In this document: positions 16,406 to 24,862 of the stretch, in pieces
How positions within the stretch are numbered: the stretch's first letter is position 1
Layout: each line of letters begins with the position of its first letter
Source of the DNA: AP-15 sp963789025
GTDB taxonomy: Bacteria; Pseudomonadota; Alphaproteobacteria; ATCC43930; CGMCC-115725
Assembly: GCA_963789025.1 (NCBI GenBank)
Contig: CAWBIT010000003.1
Span: 930,001-994,000, forward strand
DNA length: 64,000 nt
Direction of reading: 5' to 3'
The notes under the pieces: generated by a model
What the model was told of the DNA's origin: nothing
The model's database searches: none
The model's input: the letters and a program-made list of their open reading frames with translations, nothing else
Position numbers and translations under genes: made by a program

Positions 16406-17040
16406 ACTGCGACGCCCAATCGTTGCTCGACCGCAGCTACCACCGCACTGTGCACGGTCTGCGGGTCACCCGAGGCGTCGATCAAGATGCAGCGGGTAGG
16501 GTTCTCGGCGGCGATCTGGCGGAACCCTTGGCGAAGTTTTTCGTGGAAATCGCGGTCGAGGCGTTCGAACCGGTCGGCGGGCGAGCGTGCGGCAGCGCGG
16601 GCGAGCCCGATTTCGACCGGCAGATCGAGGATCACGGTCAGGTCCGGCGCGAAACCGCCGAGGGCGCGGCGGTGCAATGTGGCAAGATCATCGAATGCAA
16701 CTCCTTTGCCGTAGCCCTGATAGGCCATGGTGGAGTCCGCGAACCGGTCCGACACCACCCAGACGCCTTGCGCGAGAGCAGGAGCGATGAGGCGAGCGAC
16801 GTGATCACGCCGCGCGGCGACGAGCAACAGGGCTTCGCTGATCGCATCCCAGCGCTCGCCCTCGCCTTCGAGCAACAGCCGCCGGATCGCCTCGGCGCCG
16901 GGGGATCCTCCGGGCTCACGGGTCGCCCGTACCGGGATCCCCGCGCGGTCGAGCGCCGCCACCAGCAATCCGACTTGCGTCGACTTACCGGCGCCTTCGC
17001 CCCCCTCGATCGAGATGAAGCGGCCGCGAGGATCCGTCAC
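16339..17040 (-). CDS. tmk: Thymidylate kinase
   Basis: 233 residues; phosphorylates dTMP to dTDP. FISIEGGEGAGKSTQ is the P-loop, TREPGGSPGAEAIRRLLL the DRY/LID-side region and DRFADSTMAYQGYG the conserved core. Start is GTG at 17040, one base after the dacC stop. The normal protein would end near EQRLG; the last 20 or so residues (APHPSPLPASGEREG then PASAGG) are encoded by the family A palindromic repeat, which also supplies the stop. proS carries a very similar tail from another copy. Confidence 0.95.
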   Translation of the reverse strand: MTDPRGRFISIEGGEGAGKSTQVGLLVAALDRAGIPVRATREPGGSPGAEAIRRLLLEGEGERWDAISEALLLVAARRDHVARLIAPALAQGVWVVSDRFADSTMAYQGYGKGVAFDDLATLHRRALGGFAPDLTVILDLPVEIGLARAAARSPADRFERLDRDFHEKLRQGFRQIAAENPTRCILIDASGDPQTVHSAVVAAVEQRLGVAVAPHPSPLPASGEREGPASAGG

Positions 17041-17041
17041 C

Positions 17042-18247
17042 TCAGCGCCGGCCGCCCCACACCAGATAGCCGGCCAGGGTGGCGATACGGCCGAGGGGGT
17101 CCATGCGGTCGACATCCGCACCGGTAACGAGCGCCACTTCGGTCGGCGGCACGTCGGGAGCGATCACCACCAGCTTGCCGACTGCCTGGCCTTTCTTGAC
17201 GGGCGCCGGAATGGGGCGGTCATAGTCGGCGGTCACCTTCATGTCCTTGCGCGACTTGCGCGGCAGGGTCACGACCAGATCATTGGCGACGGTGAGCGGC
17301 ACCTTCGGGTCGGAACCGAGCCACACCTCGGCGTCCTCGACCTTGTCGCCGGCCGCAAACAGCTTGTAGTTGTTGAACTCGCGAAACGCCCAGTCGATCA
17401 GTCTTTCGCTTTCCTGGGCACGCGCTTTCATCGTCGGCAGGCCACCCAAGACGAGGATGATGCGGCGATCGTCGCGCTTCACCGCAGCGGTCAGGCTGTA
17501 GCCCGCTTCCTCGGTATGGCCGGTCTTCAGCCCGTCGGCGCCGACCCCTTTATAGAGCAGCGGGTTACGGTTGCCTTGTTTGATGTTGTTATATTCGTAC
17601 CCCATTTCACTGTAGTAGTGATAGTATTCCGGAAAGTCTTGGATCGTTCGGATCGATAAAGTCGCCAAATCGCGCGCGGTCATCCAATGGTCGGGACTGG
17701 GCAGACCATCGACATTGGCAAAATGGCTGTCCTTGATCCCGATCTCCTTCGCTTTCTGGTTCATTATCTCGACAAATGCTTCCTCGCTCCCGGCGAGGCC
17801 TTCGGCGAGGACGAGGCAGGCGTCGTTGCCGGACTGGATGATCACGCCTTTCAGCAGATCGTCGATTTTGATGCGCCCGCCGATCGGCACGAACATCTTC
17901 GAGCCTTGCAGCCGCCAGGCACGCTCGCTGACCGGCAATTCGTCATCGAGCTTGGCGCGGCCTTGCTTCAGCATGTCGAAGACGACATAGGCGGTCATGA
18001 TCTTGCTCATCGAGGCCGGCGGCATGTGTTCGTCGGCGGCTTTGTCGAGCAGCACCGTCCCGGTCTCAGCCTCGATGACAAAGGCGTGCGTCGCCTGTGT
18101 TTCCATGCCTGCCGACGGATTCGCCGGGACCTGGGCGGCGGCGGTGGCTTTGGGTTTGGCATGGCCTCGTGCGCCTGCTGCCGGGTGGCCATTGAGCCCG
18201 GCTGCGAGCAAGACTGCCACAATCATGGCGGCAATCGAGCGCGCCAT
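17042..18247 (-). CDS. dacC: D-alanyl-D-alanine carboxypeptidase (serine-type, PBP5/6-like)
   Basis: 401 residues. Start at MARSIAAM with GGGAG about 9 nt upstream. A signal peptide of about 30 residues is followed by the S11 peptidase domain with all three motifs: SMSK (SxxK), SGN in QSGNDACL, and KTG in GLKTGHTEEAG. The C-terminal PBP5-type domain follows, ending in a hydrophobic, amphipathic tail for membrane association. It trims the terminal D-Ala of peptidoglycan stem peptides in the periplasm. It is co-transcribed with tmk (one-base gap). Confidence 0.95.
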   Translation of the reverse strand: MARSIAAMIVAVLLAAGLNGHPAAGARGHAKPKATAAAQVPANPSAGMETQATHAFVIEAETGTVLLDKAADEHMPPASMSKIMTAYVVFDMLKQGRAKLDDELPVSERAWRLQGSKMFVPIGGRIKIDDLLKGVIIQSGNDACLVLAEGLAGSEEAFVEIMNQKAKEIGIKDSHFANVDGLPSPDHWMTARDLATLSIRTIQDFPEYYHYYSEMGYEYNNIKQGNRNPLLYKGVGADGLKTGHTEEAGYSLTAAVKRDDRRIILVLGGLPTMKARAQESERLIDWAFREFNNYKLFAAGDKVEDAEVWLGSDPKVPLTVANDLVVTLPRKSRKDMKVTADYDRPIPAPVKKGQAVGKLVVIAPDVPPTEVALVTGADVDRMDPLGRIATLAGYLVWGGRR

Positions 18248-18350
18248 AGAAACTCTCCCGATTTTCCGATCCGCCATTTTCGCTCACTCTCTCTTCCGGA
18301 CCGAGAACGCCCGGCCCGGACGAAGATCAGTCCTGATGATTTTGCCTTAG

Positions 18351-19343
18351 TCAGCCTCGCGCCATGCTGTCGGCGAGATAACCGACGGCGGTCGCGAAAT
18401 ACGTGGATTTGTTCCACTTCATGATCGTGCGGAAATTGTCATAGACGAGGAAGGCCGGCCCGCCGGCGCCATCCGGCATCACAAGCGAGGCCTCGCCCTC
18501 GCGGCCCGCAAGCGGGCCGGCATCGATGCTGCGAACCCCGAGCCGGCTCCACTCGCCAGCCGGCCGCTTGACTTCGAGCCCGGTGTAGCGGGCATCGAAC
18601 CCTGCCGGCAGCATGACCTCACGCCCCCAGCCCTCGCCGCCGCGCCAACCCAAGCGCGAGATGAAGTTTGCGATCGAGGCCAGCGCATCGGCGCGGTCGT
18701 TCCAGATGTCTTTCCGGCCGTCACCATCGTAATCCACCGCGTATCCGAGAAAGGTCGACGGCATGAATTGGCATTGCCCCATCGCGCCCGCCCAGGAGCC
18801 CATCATGTTGTCGGCCCTGATGTGTCCCTGATCAAGAATGCGCAATGCCGAGATCAGCTCGCCGCGGAAATACGAGCTGCGGCGTCCGTCATAGGCGAGG
18901 GTGGCGAGCGCCGATACCACCGCGTAATTGCCCATGACCTTGCCGAAATCGCTTTCGATCCCCCACAGGGCAACAATGAACCTCGGCTCGACATTGTAGC
19001 GCCGCCAGATCCCGTCGAGCAGCACGCGGTTTTCGGCCAGCTGTTGGCGCGCACTATCCATGCGCTGTTCTGTGACGACCTTCTCGAGATACTGGGCAAA
19101 GGTCAGCTGACCTTCCGGCTGCTTGCGGTCGAGCTCTATGACATGCGGCAGGAACTCGGCGTTGCGCAGCGCCACGTCAATCGTCGATGTCCGGATCCCC
19201 TGCGCCGCGGCGTCGCGGCGGATCCCATAGAGGAAGCCATAAAAATCGCCCTCGCCGGCTCCCAATGCCCGGCCTGCCGCGCCAGATACCGCAAGGAAAG
19301 GAACTGCAAAGATCAGCCGACGGCTCACTTGGACAGACGCCAT
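18351..19343 (-). CDS. Lytic murein transglycosylase, MltB family
   Basis: 330 residues. Start at MASVQVSRR (19343), with GGAG 9 nt upstream. A hydrophobic signal segment (LIFAVPFLAVSGAAG) has no lipobox, so the protein is probably soluble in the periplasm. The SLT_2 domain carries FIVALWGIESDFGKVMG, with the catalytic Glu, and SWAGAMGQCQFMPSTF, followed by DYDGDGRKDIWN. It cleaves the MurNAc-GlcNAc bond to 1,6-anhydro ends. The C-terminus FLVYDNFRTIMKWNKSTYFA is typical. First gene of the cluster running to the MBL hydrolase. Confidence 0.93.
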   Translation of the reverse strand: MASVQVSRRLIFAVPFLAVSGAAGRALGAGEGDFYGFLYGIRRDAAAQGIRTSTIDVALRNAEFLPHVIELDRKQPEGQLTFAQYLEKVVTEQRMDSARQQLAENRVLLDGIWRRYNVEPRFIVALWGIESDFGKVMGNYAVVSALATLAYDGRRSSYFRGELISALRILDQGHIRADNMMGSWAGAMGQCQFMPSTFLGYAVDYDGDGRKDIWNDRADALASIANFISRLGWRGGEGWGREVMLPAGFDARYTGLEVKRPAGEWSRLGVRSIDAGPLAGREGEASLVMPDGAGGPAFLVYDNFRTIMKWNKSTYFATAVGYLADSMARG

Positions 19344-19743
19344 TAAAGAAGTCTCCGCTGCCTCCAATCCTGCCTTCTCTTGCCACAACCGTCCGGGACC
19401 ACGCAACGACGGCAGCCTACCACCAGGGATTCCGTCCTCTCCGTATTTGCCGGGCGCTGCGTGGGCGAGAATTCGCACTCGAATCGCCGCCTGGTTCGGA
19501 TGTTGCCTCAGTCTGCTTAAAAAAAGGGGCTGTGTGAGCGAATTCACACGGGAACGAACCCTCAGGGTTTAGATTTTGATAGGCGGACAAATCGGCGGCG
19601 CCTCCTGAGACGGCGAGATCGATGATCCTGGCTTCGCTAATGGCCTTTTCGCTCTCCCGGAGCTGGACGCGGCGCCCGCCCGCTCGCGGTCGCCAAAGAT
19701 CGGCCGTGCTCGAAGTTATCGTGCCGTTCAAAGGATTCCTGCA
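19344..19743. other. Divergent intergenic region, 400 bp
   Basis: Lies between mltB (minus) and the split membrane-protein gene (plus). It holds the CRP-type palindrome described separately and an A-tract next to it (19519-19525). A minus-strand open frame crosses it and reaches into the membrane-protein gene, but shows no start site or recognisable protein. No RNA gene seen. Confidence 0.6.
19533..19548. promoter_or_regulatory. CRP-type binding site, perfect TGTGA-N6-TCACA
   Basis: TGTGA-GCGAAT-TCACA matches the CRP consensus half sites at all ten positions; the palindrome extends one further base on each side (GTGTGA/TCACAC). It is about 190 bp from the mltB start and 195 bp from the membrane-protein start, so either gene could be the target. 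Confidence 0.6.
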
Positions 19744-21493
19744 ATGCAGCTGCTGAACCAGGGTGCGATGACCTTTATTTTCCTGCTCGGCGGCGTGTTG
19801 GCGTCGGCAGCAGGTTTTGTGCTCGTAGTCCTCTACAAGCGGGCGATCGGCCGGTACATGCGAAGCGTGATCGCCCCCGGTCATGCCAGCTATCCGGACA
19901 ATCATCCCCGGCAGGAACCGCTCTCGCAATTGACCTACGCCACTGAGAGCGCCGACCAAGCGCCCCGCGCCCTTTCCCCGGCCTTCGCAAAATTCCCTTC
20001 CATATACCGGTGCGCTGCAATCTACTCGGCGGCCGGCCTCGTCTTTGGCATCTCCGCCACCTGCTTGCTCTTCGCTTTCTCCGGTACCGAATTTCGGCCG
20101 CTTCGTACGGCGTGCGTCGCTTGGCTCTATGCTTGGCCGATCGTTCTCACGCTGAATTTACTCTGGACCGGCGACCGCCGGCAGCACCTTGTCGTCATCA
20201 CCCTGTACGCTGCAGTGATCGCGCTGTTTTGCTTCTGGTCCATCTTTAATGGTTCGCGTCCTAGCTCCATCGGATCGGTCACCTTCCCGGCTTTCGCGAA
20301 TCCGATCCTGCTCTGGGCGATGTTCGACGCCCCAAGCATCTTCTTGCTGCTGTTCCTGAACCGCACGGTCAGGGCGGTCGGGACGGTTCTTCTGATTTTT
20401 GGCACACTGGTGTCCTTGGGGTGGTATCTCGCTACGTTTTCCCTTGGGACATCGGTCGGACTGGGGTTTGCCAACTGGGTACTCGGCGCAACGGAAATTG
20501 GGGCCGGGACCTTGTGGCGGGGAGTGAATACCGCGGGATTGGTGATGGGGGCGTTGCTGGGCTGGCTCGTAGTCGGCTGGGTGGCCAAGGCTTATGCGGC
20601 TCGACGGTTCAGCGATCAGATGCTGATCGTCGACACAATTTGGTTTCTGCAGGCCCTGATGCTCTGCGACAGTCTCGCAAACGAGGCCGCCGCCTGGGGA
20701 GCGGTAGGCCTACTCGCCTTTGCGGCCTACAAGGCCGTGACAGTCGTCGGATTTCGGGTCTTTGTGGCCAATACAGACCAGCGGCCAATACGCCTCCTGT
20801 TGTTGCGTGTCTTTGGATGCCAGCCGGCGCACGAGCCGCCTAATGGACCTGATCGCCGCGCGCTGGCGTCATCTCGGGAGTATCCGGCTTATCGCTGCGC
20901 CGGATTTGGCGGCGCGGACTATTGAGCCGGGCAAACTACTCGCCTTTGTCAGTGGCCGCCTTAGGCGCCTGTTTATCCGTGACGAGAGCCAACTCGCCGA
21001 ACGGATCGCGGCAATGGACGATAGCCGCGGCCCTGACGGAAGATTTCGGATCGCCGAGCTGTTCTGCGCCGGCGAGGTCTGGCGCCCTGTCGTCAAATCG
21101 CTGATGAGCGATGTACATTTGGTCATAATGGATCTGCGGAGTTTCGGTCAACAGCATCCCGGTTGCGTGTTCGAGCTGCAGACGCTTCTCGACACCGTTC
21201 CGCTCGAGCGCTTGGTCTTGCTCGTTAACATCGCCACTGATCACAAACTCCTGAGGCAGACCCTTGACGCGCGGTGGCGTGAGCTGCGGGCCGACTCCCC
21301 AAACGCGCGATTGGCTGCGCCAACGATCCGCCTCATGGAGGTTGATGGCTGGGAGGGACGTGTCGTCGGGCGCCTGATGCTGGAAGCCGCTGCGATTGCG
21401 CGAGCCGAACCGTTTCGAGCCGGTCCACGCGGCGTTGACCCCGCGCGCAGGCGATCTACGAGGCCGGCATCCGGACCGGTTGTATCGACTTAG
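19744..21493 (+). pseudogene. Membrane protein with cytoplasmic domain, split by a frameshift
   Basis: Two overlapping frames appear to be one gene. The first frame (19744 to about 20815) has a start MQLLNQGAM with AGGA upstream and about eight hydrophobic helices (FIFLLGGVLASAAGFVLVV, WLYAWPIVLTLNLLW, LLGWLVVGWVAKAY), ending RPIRLLLLRVFG. The second frame continues from about 20817 (RTSRLMDLIAARWRHLGSIR) as a soluble domain with RFRIAELFCAGEVW and VHLVIMDLRSFG, stopping at 21493. The join is in the GGATGCCAGCC stretch near 20820. I recall this helices-then-LLLRVFG design from unnamed bacterial membrane proteins, but know no function. Either a genuine inactivating mutation or a sequencing error. 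Confidence 0.6.
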
Positions 21494-21621
21494 GCTAGCG
21501 GCAAACGGCAACGCCGCGAGGGTTGTCGTCCCGATCCGATCCGGCGAGTTCGGCGCCTCCGCACTTGTCCCTGGCACGGTCGAGGCCTATTCTCGCCCTA
21601 TGGTATCCAAGGGAGGATGGC

Positions 21622-22671
21622 ATGGGACAGATTCTGGGCCTCGGCGTCACTCATTTTCCGCCGCTCTCGGGAACCGATGAGAATCTGGGCCGCATTCTGA
21701 AGCGTGCCCTTGATGACCCGGCGATCCCGGAGCGGATGCGGGACCCATCGGGTTGGCCCGCGGCGATGCGCGAAGAATACGGCGCCGATGCGGGGCTGAC
21801 CGCCGCCAGGCATCACCGCGAGGCGCTGCTCACCGGTTTTCGCAACGCCCGGCGGGTGTTGGACGAGTTCGCCCCCGATTTTGTCGTGATCTGGGGCGAC
21901 GACCAATACGAGAACTTCAAGGAAGATATCATCCCTCCGTTCTGCGTGCTGGCCTATGAATCGCTGACGACAAGGCCGTGGCAATACTATCGCGGCCCGA
22001 ACGTGTGGAACGAGCCGACGGAGAAAACCTTCGAATACGAGGGCTATCGCGATGCCGGGAAGTTCATCGCCGGCGGCATGATCGAGGCCGGGTTCGACGT
22101 CTCCTACGCCTACAAGCCGCTGCATCACCAGCTCGGCCATGCGTTTCTCAACACGCTGTTGTTCCTCGATTACGACCGCAAGGGCTTCCCCTATCCGGTC
22201 GTGCCGTTCCAGGTGAATTGCTACGGCCGCCGCGTCGTTGCGCAGCAGGCCGGCGCGCGCGGGTTGAGCCAGTTCCCGTCGGAAGACGAGCTCGATCCCC
22301 CCTCCCCTGCCCCATGGCGCTGCTTCGATCTCGGCGCGGCCTGCGCGCGGGTCGTGGAGAAGAGCCCGTGGCGGGTGGCGCTGATCGCCTCATCCAGCTG
22401 GTCGCACGCCTTTCTGACGCCGAAGCATTACTTGCTCTACCCCGACGTCGAAGCCGACCGCGCGCTCTACGAGGCGTTGCAGGCCGCCGATTATGCGACC
22501 TGGCGGCAGCGGCCGTTGAGCGCGATCGAGGACAGCGGCCAGCAGGAGGTCCTGAACTGGATGTGTCTCGTCGGCGCAATGAACGAGCTCGGGCGTCGGC
22601 CGACCGAAACCTCCTACGTGCAGAGCTACATCTTCAACTCGAACAAGTGCTTCGTCGTATTCGAGCCGTGA
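21622..22671 (+). CDS. Class III extradiol dioxygenase, catalytic (LigB-type) subunit
   Basis: 349 residues. Start MGQILGLGVTHFPP at 21622 with GGGAGG 5 nt upstream. The LigB fold is indicated by an N-terminal metal-ligand His (VTHFPP), WGDDQYENF, the conserved HHQLGHAFLNTLLF block and the SSSWSHAFLTP segment, then ELGRRPTETSY. Such enzymes use Fe(II) and O2 to open catechol-like rings next to the diol, or act as related non-ring-cleaving members. No LigA-type small subunit is seen next to it. First gene of a plus-strand cluster with two ferritin-like proteins, two ferredoxins and an amidohydrolase, which suggests breakdown of an aromatic or heterocyclic compound. Substrate unknown. Confidence 0.8.
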   Translation: MGQILGLGVTHFPPLSGTDENLGRILKRALDDPAIPERMRDPSGWPAAMREEYGADAGLTAARHHREALLTGFRNARRVLDEFAPDFVVIWGDDQYENFKEDIIPPFCVLAYESLTTRPWQYYRGPNVWNEPTEKTFEYEGYRDAGKFIAGGMIEAGFDVSYAYKPLHHQLGHAFLNTLLFLDYDRKGFPYPVVPFQVNCYGRRVVAQQAGARGLSQFPSEDELDPPSPAPWRCFDLGAACARVVEKSPWRVALIASSSWSHAFLTPKHYLLYPDVEADRALYEALQAADYATWRQRPLSAIEDSGQQEVLNWMCLVGAMNELGRRPTETSYVQSYIFNSNKCFVVFEP

Positions 22672-22697
22672 GATCTGTAATCCACGCTCATCCCTTG

Positions 22698-22795
22698 GGT
22701 TCTCGTCACCCCCGCGAAAGCGGGGGTCCAGCGGCAATTGCTGCGGCCGCGCCGCCCTGGATTCCCGCTTCCGCGGGAATGACGGGTAGCCCGTC
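22698..22795. repeat. Palindromic repeat, family B
   Basis: Arms TCACCCCCGCGAAAGCGGGG and TTCCGCGGGAATGACGGG around a central GC-rich part; each arm is also a hairpin. Related to the element at 9537-9632. It separates the dioxygenase gene from the first ferritin-like gene. Confidence 0.8.
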
Positions 22796-22832
22796 AAGTG
22801 TAGGAGATTCACTTCGGGTCGGGCTCCAAACT

Positions 22833-23570
22833 ATGCCCGAGCTGCCAGGAAAAGACCTCGCGCGAGAGCTGATCGAGAAAAGCCGCAGCGAGAGCCGCGC
22901 AACACTGGTGGAGGACGTGATCCATGCGATCCGTCGGGATGGCCTGGATGACGAGGCGGCGCACCGGATGATCGGCCGGCTGTGGACCCTCGAACGGATG
23001 TTTTATTACATCTATGGCGGGTGGGGTCAGGGCCTTGAAATCAACGACTTCCCGCCCTCGATCAAATACTTGTTTTCGAAGCAGATCGTCGACGAGTCGA
23101 CACACGAAATGCTCTATCTCGATGCATTGCTGCGCAAGGGGTTCGCCGCCACGCAGAAGGACGCCTTTCGCCATCCCTCCGGCTGTTTCGTGCTGGATTC
23201 GGCGCTGGCTTATTATGTCTTTTCATTGCGCAACCTGGCCACCTACCCTCACCCGATCCGGATCGCGGCGTTGAATTTGGGACCGAAGGTCCTTGAGCTC
23301 GCCTGGATGGAGGGACTGACGGAAGCAATCGCCGACCCCGACCTCAAAGGCGTCTTCGAGAGCCAGTTCGTCGAAAACCGCAGCCATATCAATATGGGCC
23401 GGCGCATCGTCGAAGAGTTCGTTGAAAAACCCGTCGAGGCCGAGCTGTGCCGCTGGGCCTGCGCCGTCGCCAAGCGCGACTACGGCCGATTTCTCGGCGA
23501 ACTCAGCGCCTTTGTGCTGGGGCGTGAAGCGCCGCGGCCGCCGGCCCCGCGCCGGCAAGTGACCGATTGA
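22833..23570 (+). CDS. Ferritin-like protein (candidate di-iron), copy 1
   Basis: 245 residues. Start taken at MPELPGKDL; the ribosome site is weak, and an upstream start inside the repeat cannot be excluded. All-alpha, with a possible di-iron site: TLERMFYY, DESTHEMLYLD (ExxH), LAWMEGL and FESQFVENRSHINMG (E and H in the last helix, but spaced ExxxH rather than ExxH). This resembles ferritin-like oxidases and oxygenases rather than iron-storage ferritin. It is followed after 11 bp by an 8Fe ferredoxin, so the two probably form an electron-transfer pair. Function not established. Confidence 0.65.
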   Translation: MPELPGKDLARELIEKSRSESRATLVEDVIHAIRRDGLDDEAAHRMIGRLWTLERMFYYIYGGWGQGLEINDFPPSIKYLFSKQIVDESTHEMLYLDALLRKGFAATQKDAFRHPSGCFVLDSALAYYVFSLRNLATYPHPIRIAALNLGPKVLELAWMEGLTEAIADPDLKGVFESQFVENRSHINMGRRIVEEFVEKPVEAELCRWACAVAKRDYGRFLGELSAFVLGREAPRPPAPRRQVTD

Positions 23571-23581
23571 AGGAGGCGGGC

Positions 23582-23836
23582 ATGCCCACTCTCAAGATCG
23601 ATCACCAGCGCTGCACCGAATGCCGGATGTGCTACATCGTGTGCCGCGAGATCGACATCAACGCGGTCTATGTCGCATTGGAGCCGTTGCACCGCATCGA
23701 AATCGATCTGCAGAAATGCACTTACCCCGGGTGCACAGCGTGCCTGATGTATTGCCCGGCGGAAGGCTCGATCATCGAGGTCGAGAGCGGCCGCTCGATG
23801 GTGCCGCCGCCACCCGAAGCCTGGCAGGAGGCCTGA
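23582..23836 (+). CDS. 2[4Fe-4S] ferredoxin, copy 1
   Basis: 84 residues. ATG at 23582 preceded by GGAGG at 5 nt. Cluster 1 ligands are in CTECRMCYIVC, cluster 2 in CTYPGCTACLMYC; the last cysteine of each motif is followed by charged residues rather than the usual Cys-Pro in the first case (CRE) and by Pro in the second (CPAE). Cluster 2 has an unusual C-x4-C spacing at its start. Electron carrier, most likely for the ferritin-like protein encoded just upstream. Three bases separate it from the next gene. Confidence 0.85.
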   Translation: MPTLKIDHQRCTECRMCYIVCREIDINAVYVALEPLHRIEIDLQKCTYPGCTACLMYCPAEGSIIEVESGRSMVPPPPEAWQEA

Positions 23837-23839
23837 ACG

Positions 23840-24559
23840 ATGCATCCGATCCTAGACCGGTTTCTCGACAGATGGGTGTGGCCGACGATGCCGGGGGCGC
23901 CGGGGGCCGAGTTCCGGCTGCGGCTGACCCGGGAGAAATGCCTCAAGGGTTGGGAAATTTCGCTGCAGCCTACGCTCGCCGAGATCGAGGAGGAGCTCGG
24001 GCGCAACGACGAGGCTTGGAAGAAGGAACGCGCATTGCGCGGCTATGCCGCCGAGGGCGTGCACATGTCGATCAAGCAGATGTCGGGGCAGCTGCTGTCG
24101 GTCGATATCGCCGACCAGGAGCGCTACATCGATCTGCAGCGGATGCGCGCGCGCCAGATCTGGGATGAGTGCAAGCACAGTAAATTGCACGCCGACGTAT
24201 TGCTCGGCAAGGGCTGGATCAAGGACGAACGCGAATTGATGGACATCGCGCAGGCCAATACCCAGCCGCTCCCTGCCTATTTCGGCCTCTCAATGATGTT
24301 CCCGCACATCCATCCATTGGCCCGCGCCGCGCAGAACTATTACCAGGAGGCTAATGCCTGCATCGGCATCACGGCCTATCTGGACCGGGTCGACGATCCG
24401 CTGGTCCGTCACGAGCATTTGAGCCAGCGCGACGAGGAGCTGATGCATTTTATGGAAGGCAAATTCCAGATCGATTTTCTCTGCGCGACGGCGGAGACGC
24501 AAAAACCGGTCGAGGACGCGCTGGATTATCTGCTGCACCAGGTCGGCGGGATCAGATGA
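23840..24559 (+). CDS. Ferritin-like protein (candidate di-iron), copy 2
   Basis: 239 residues. Four-helix pattern with two complete E/ExxH sets: ADQERYIDL and IWDECKHSKLHADV in the first half, YYQEANACIG and RDEELMHFMEGKF in the second. This is the ligand pattern of class I di-iron carboxylate proteins (ribonucleotide reductase R2, AurF, PaaA and related enzymes). It is clearly different in sequence from copy 1, so the two are not a recent duplicate. The stop overlaps the start of the second ferredoxin by four bases (ATGA). Reaction unknown; an O2-dependent oxidation is the most economical guess. Confidence 0.65.
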   Translation: MHPILDRFLDRWVWPTMPGAPGAEFRLRLTREKCLKGWEISLQPTLAEIEEELGRNDEAWKKERALRGYAAEGVHMSIKQMSGQLLSVDIADQERYIDLQRMRARQIWDECKHSKLHADVLLGKGWIKDERELMDIAQANTQPLPAYFGLSMMFPHIHPLARAAQNYYQEANACIGITAYLDRVDDPLVRHEHLSQRDEELMHFMEGKFQIDFLCATAETQKPVEDALDYLLHQVGGIR

Positions 24560-24750
24560 AGGTGCGGATCGACTACGCGATCTGCAATTCCTGTGGCCTC
24601 TGCCGCGAGGTCTGCCCGGAATCGGCAATCCGCCCGATGCTGTTGGAACCGCGGCACCTCTACGAGGTGCAGGAAATAAAATGCACCGGCTGCGGCGACT
24701 GTCTCGACTATTGTCCGGCGCCTGGCGCATTGGTGCAATACGAGGCGTGA
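24556..24750 (+). CDS. 2[4Fe-4S] ferredoxin, copy 2
   Basis: 64 residues, ATGA overlap with the upstream ferritin-like gene. Two regular cluster motifs, CNSCGLCREVCPESA and CTGCGDCLDYCPAPG. Typical bacterial 8Fe ferredoxin. Its tight coupling to copy 2 of the ferritin-like protein repeats the arrangement of the preceding pair. Confidence 0.9.
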   Translation: MKVRIDYAICNSCGLCREVCPESAIRPMLLEPRHLYEVQEIKCTGCGDCLDYCPAPGALVQYEA

Positions 24751-24757
24751 TCCAGTT

Positions 24758-24843
24758 GTCATTGCAAACGCAGCGAAGCAATCTCGCGCCGGGTATTCCC
24801 CTGGCAATCGAGATTGCTCCGTCGCTGCGCTCCTCGCAATGAC
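24758..24843. repeat. Palindromic repeat, family C (GTCATTGC...GCAATGAC)
   Basis: Outer inverted arms GTCATTGC and GCAATGAC; inner arms GCAGCGAAGCAATCTCG and CGAGATTGCTCCGTCGCTGC. Fills the gap between the ferredoxin and amidohydrolase genes. This type of element is widespread in Bradyrhizobium-like genomes. Confidence 0.85.
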
Positions 24844-24862
24844 AGAACCGAGGGAGAAAGCA

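Noticed and set aside
19417..19959. 180-codon minus-strand frame across the CRP-type site
   Set aside because: Overlaps the start of the membrane-protein gene on the other strand and has no start site or family resemblance.
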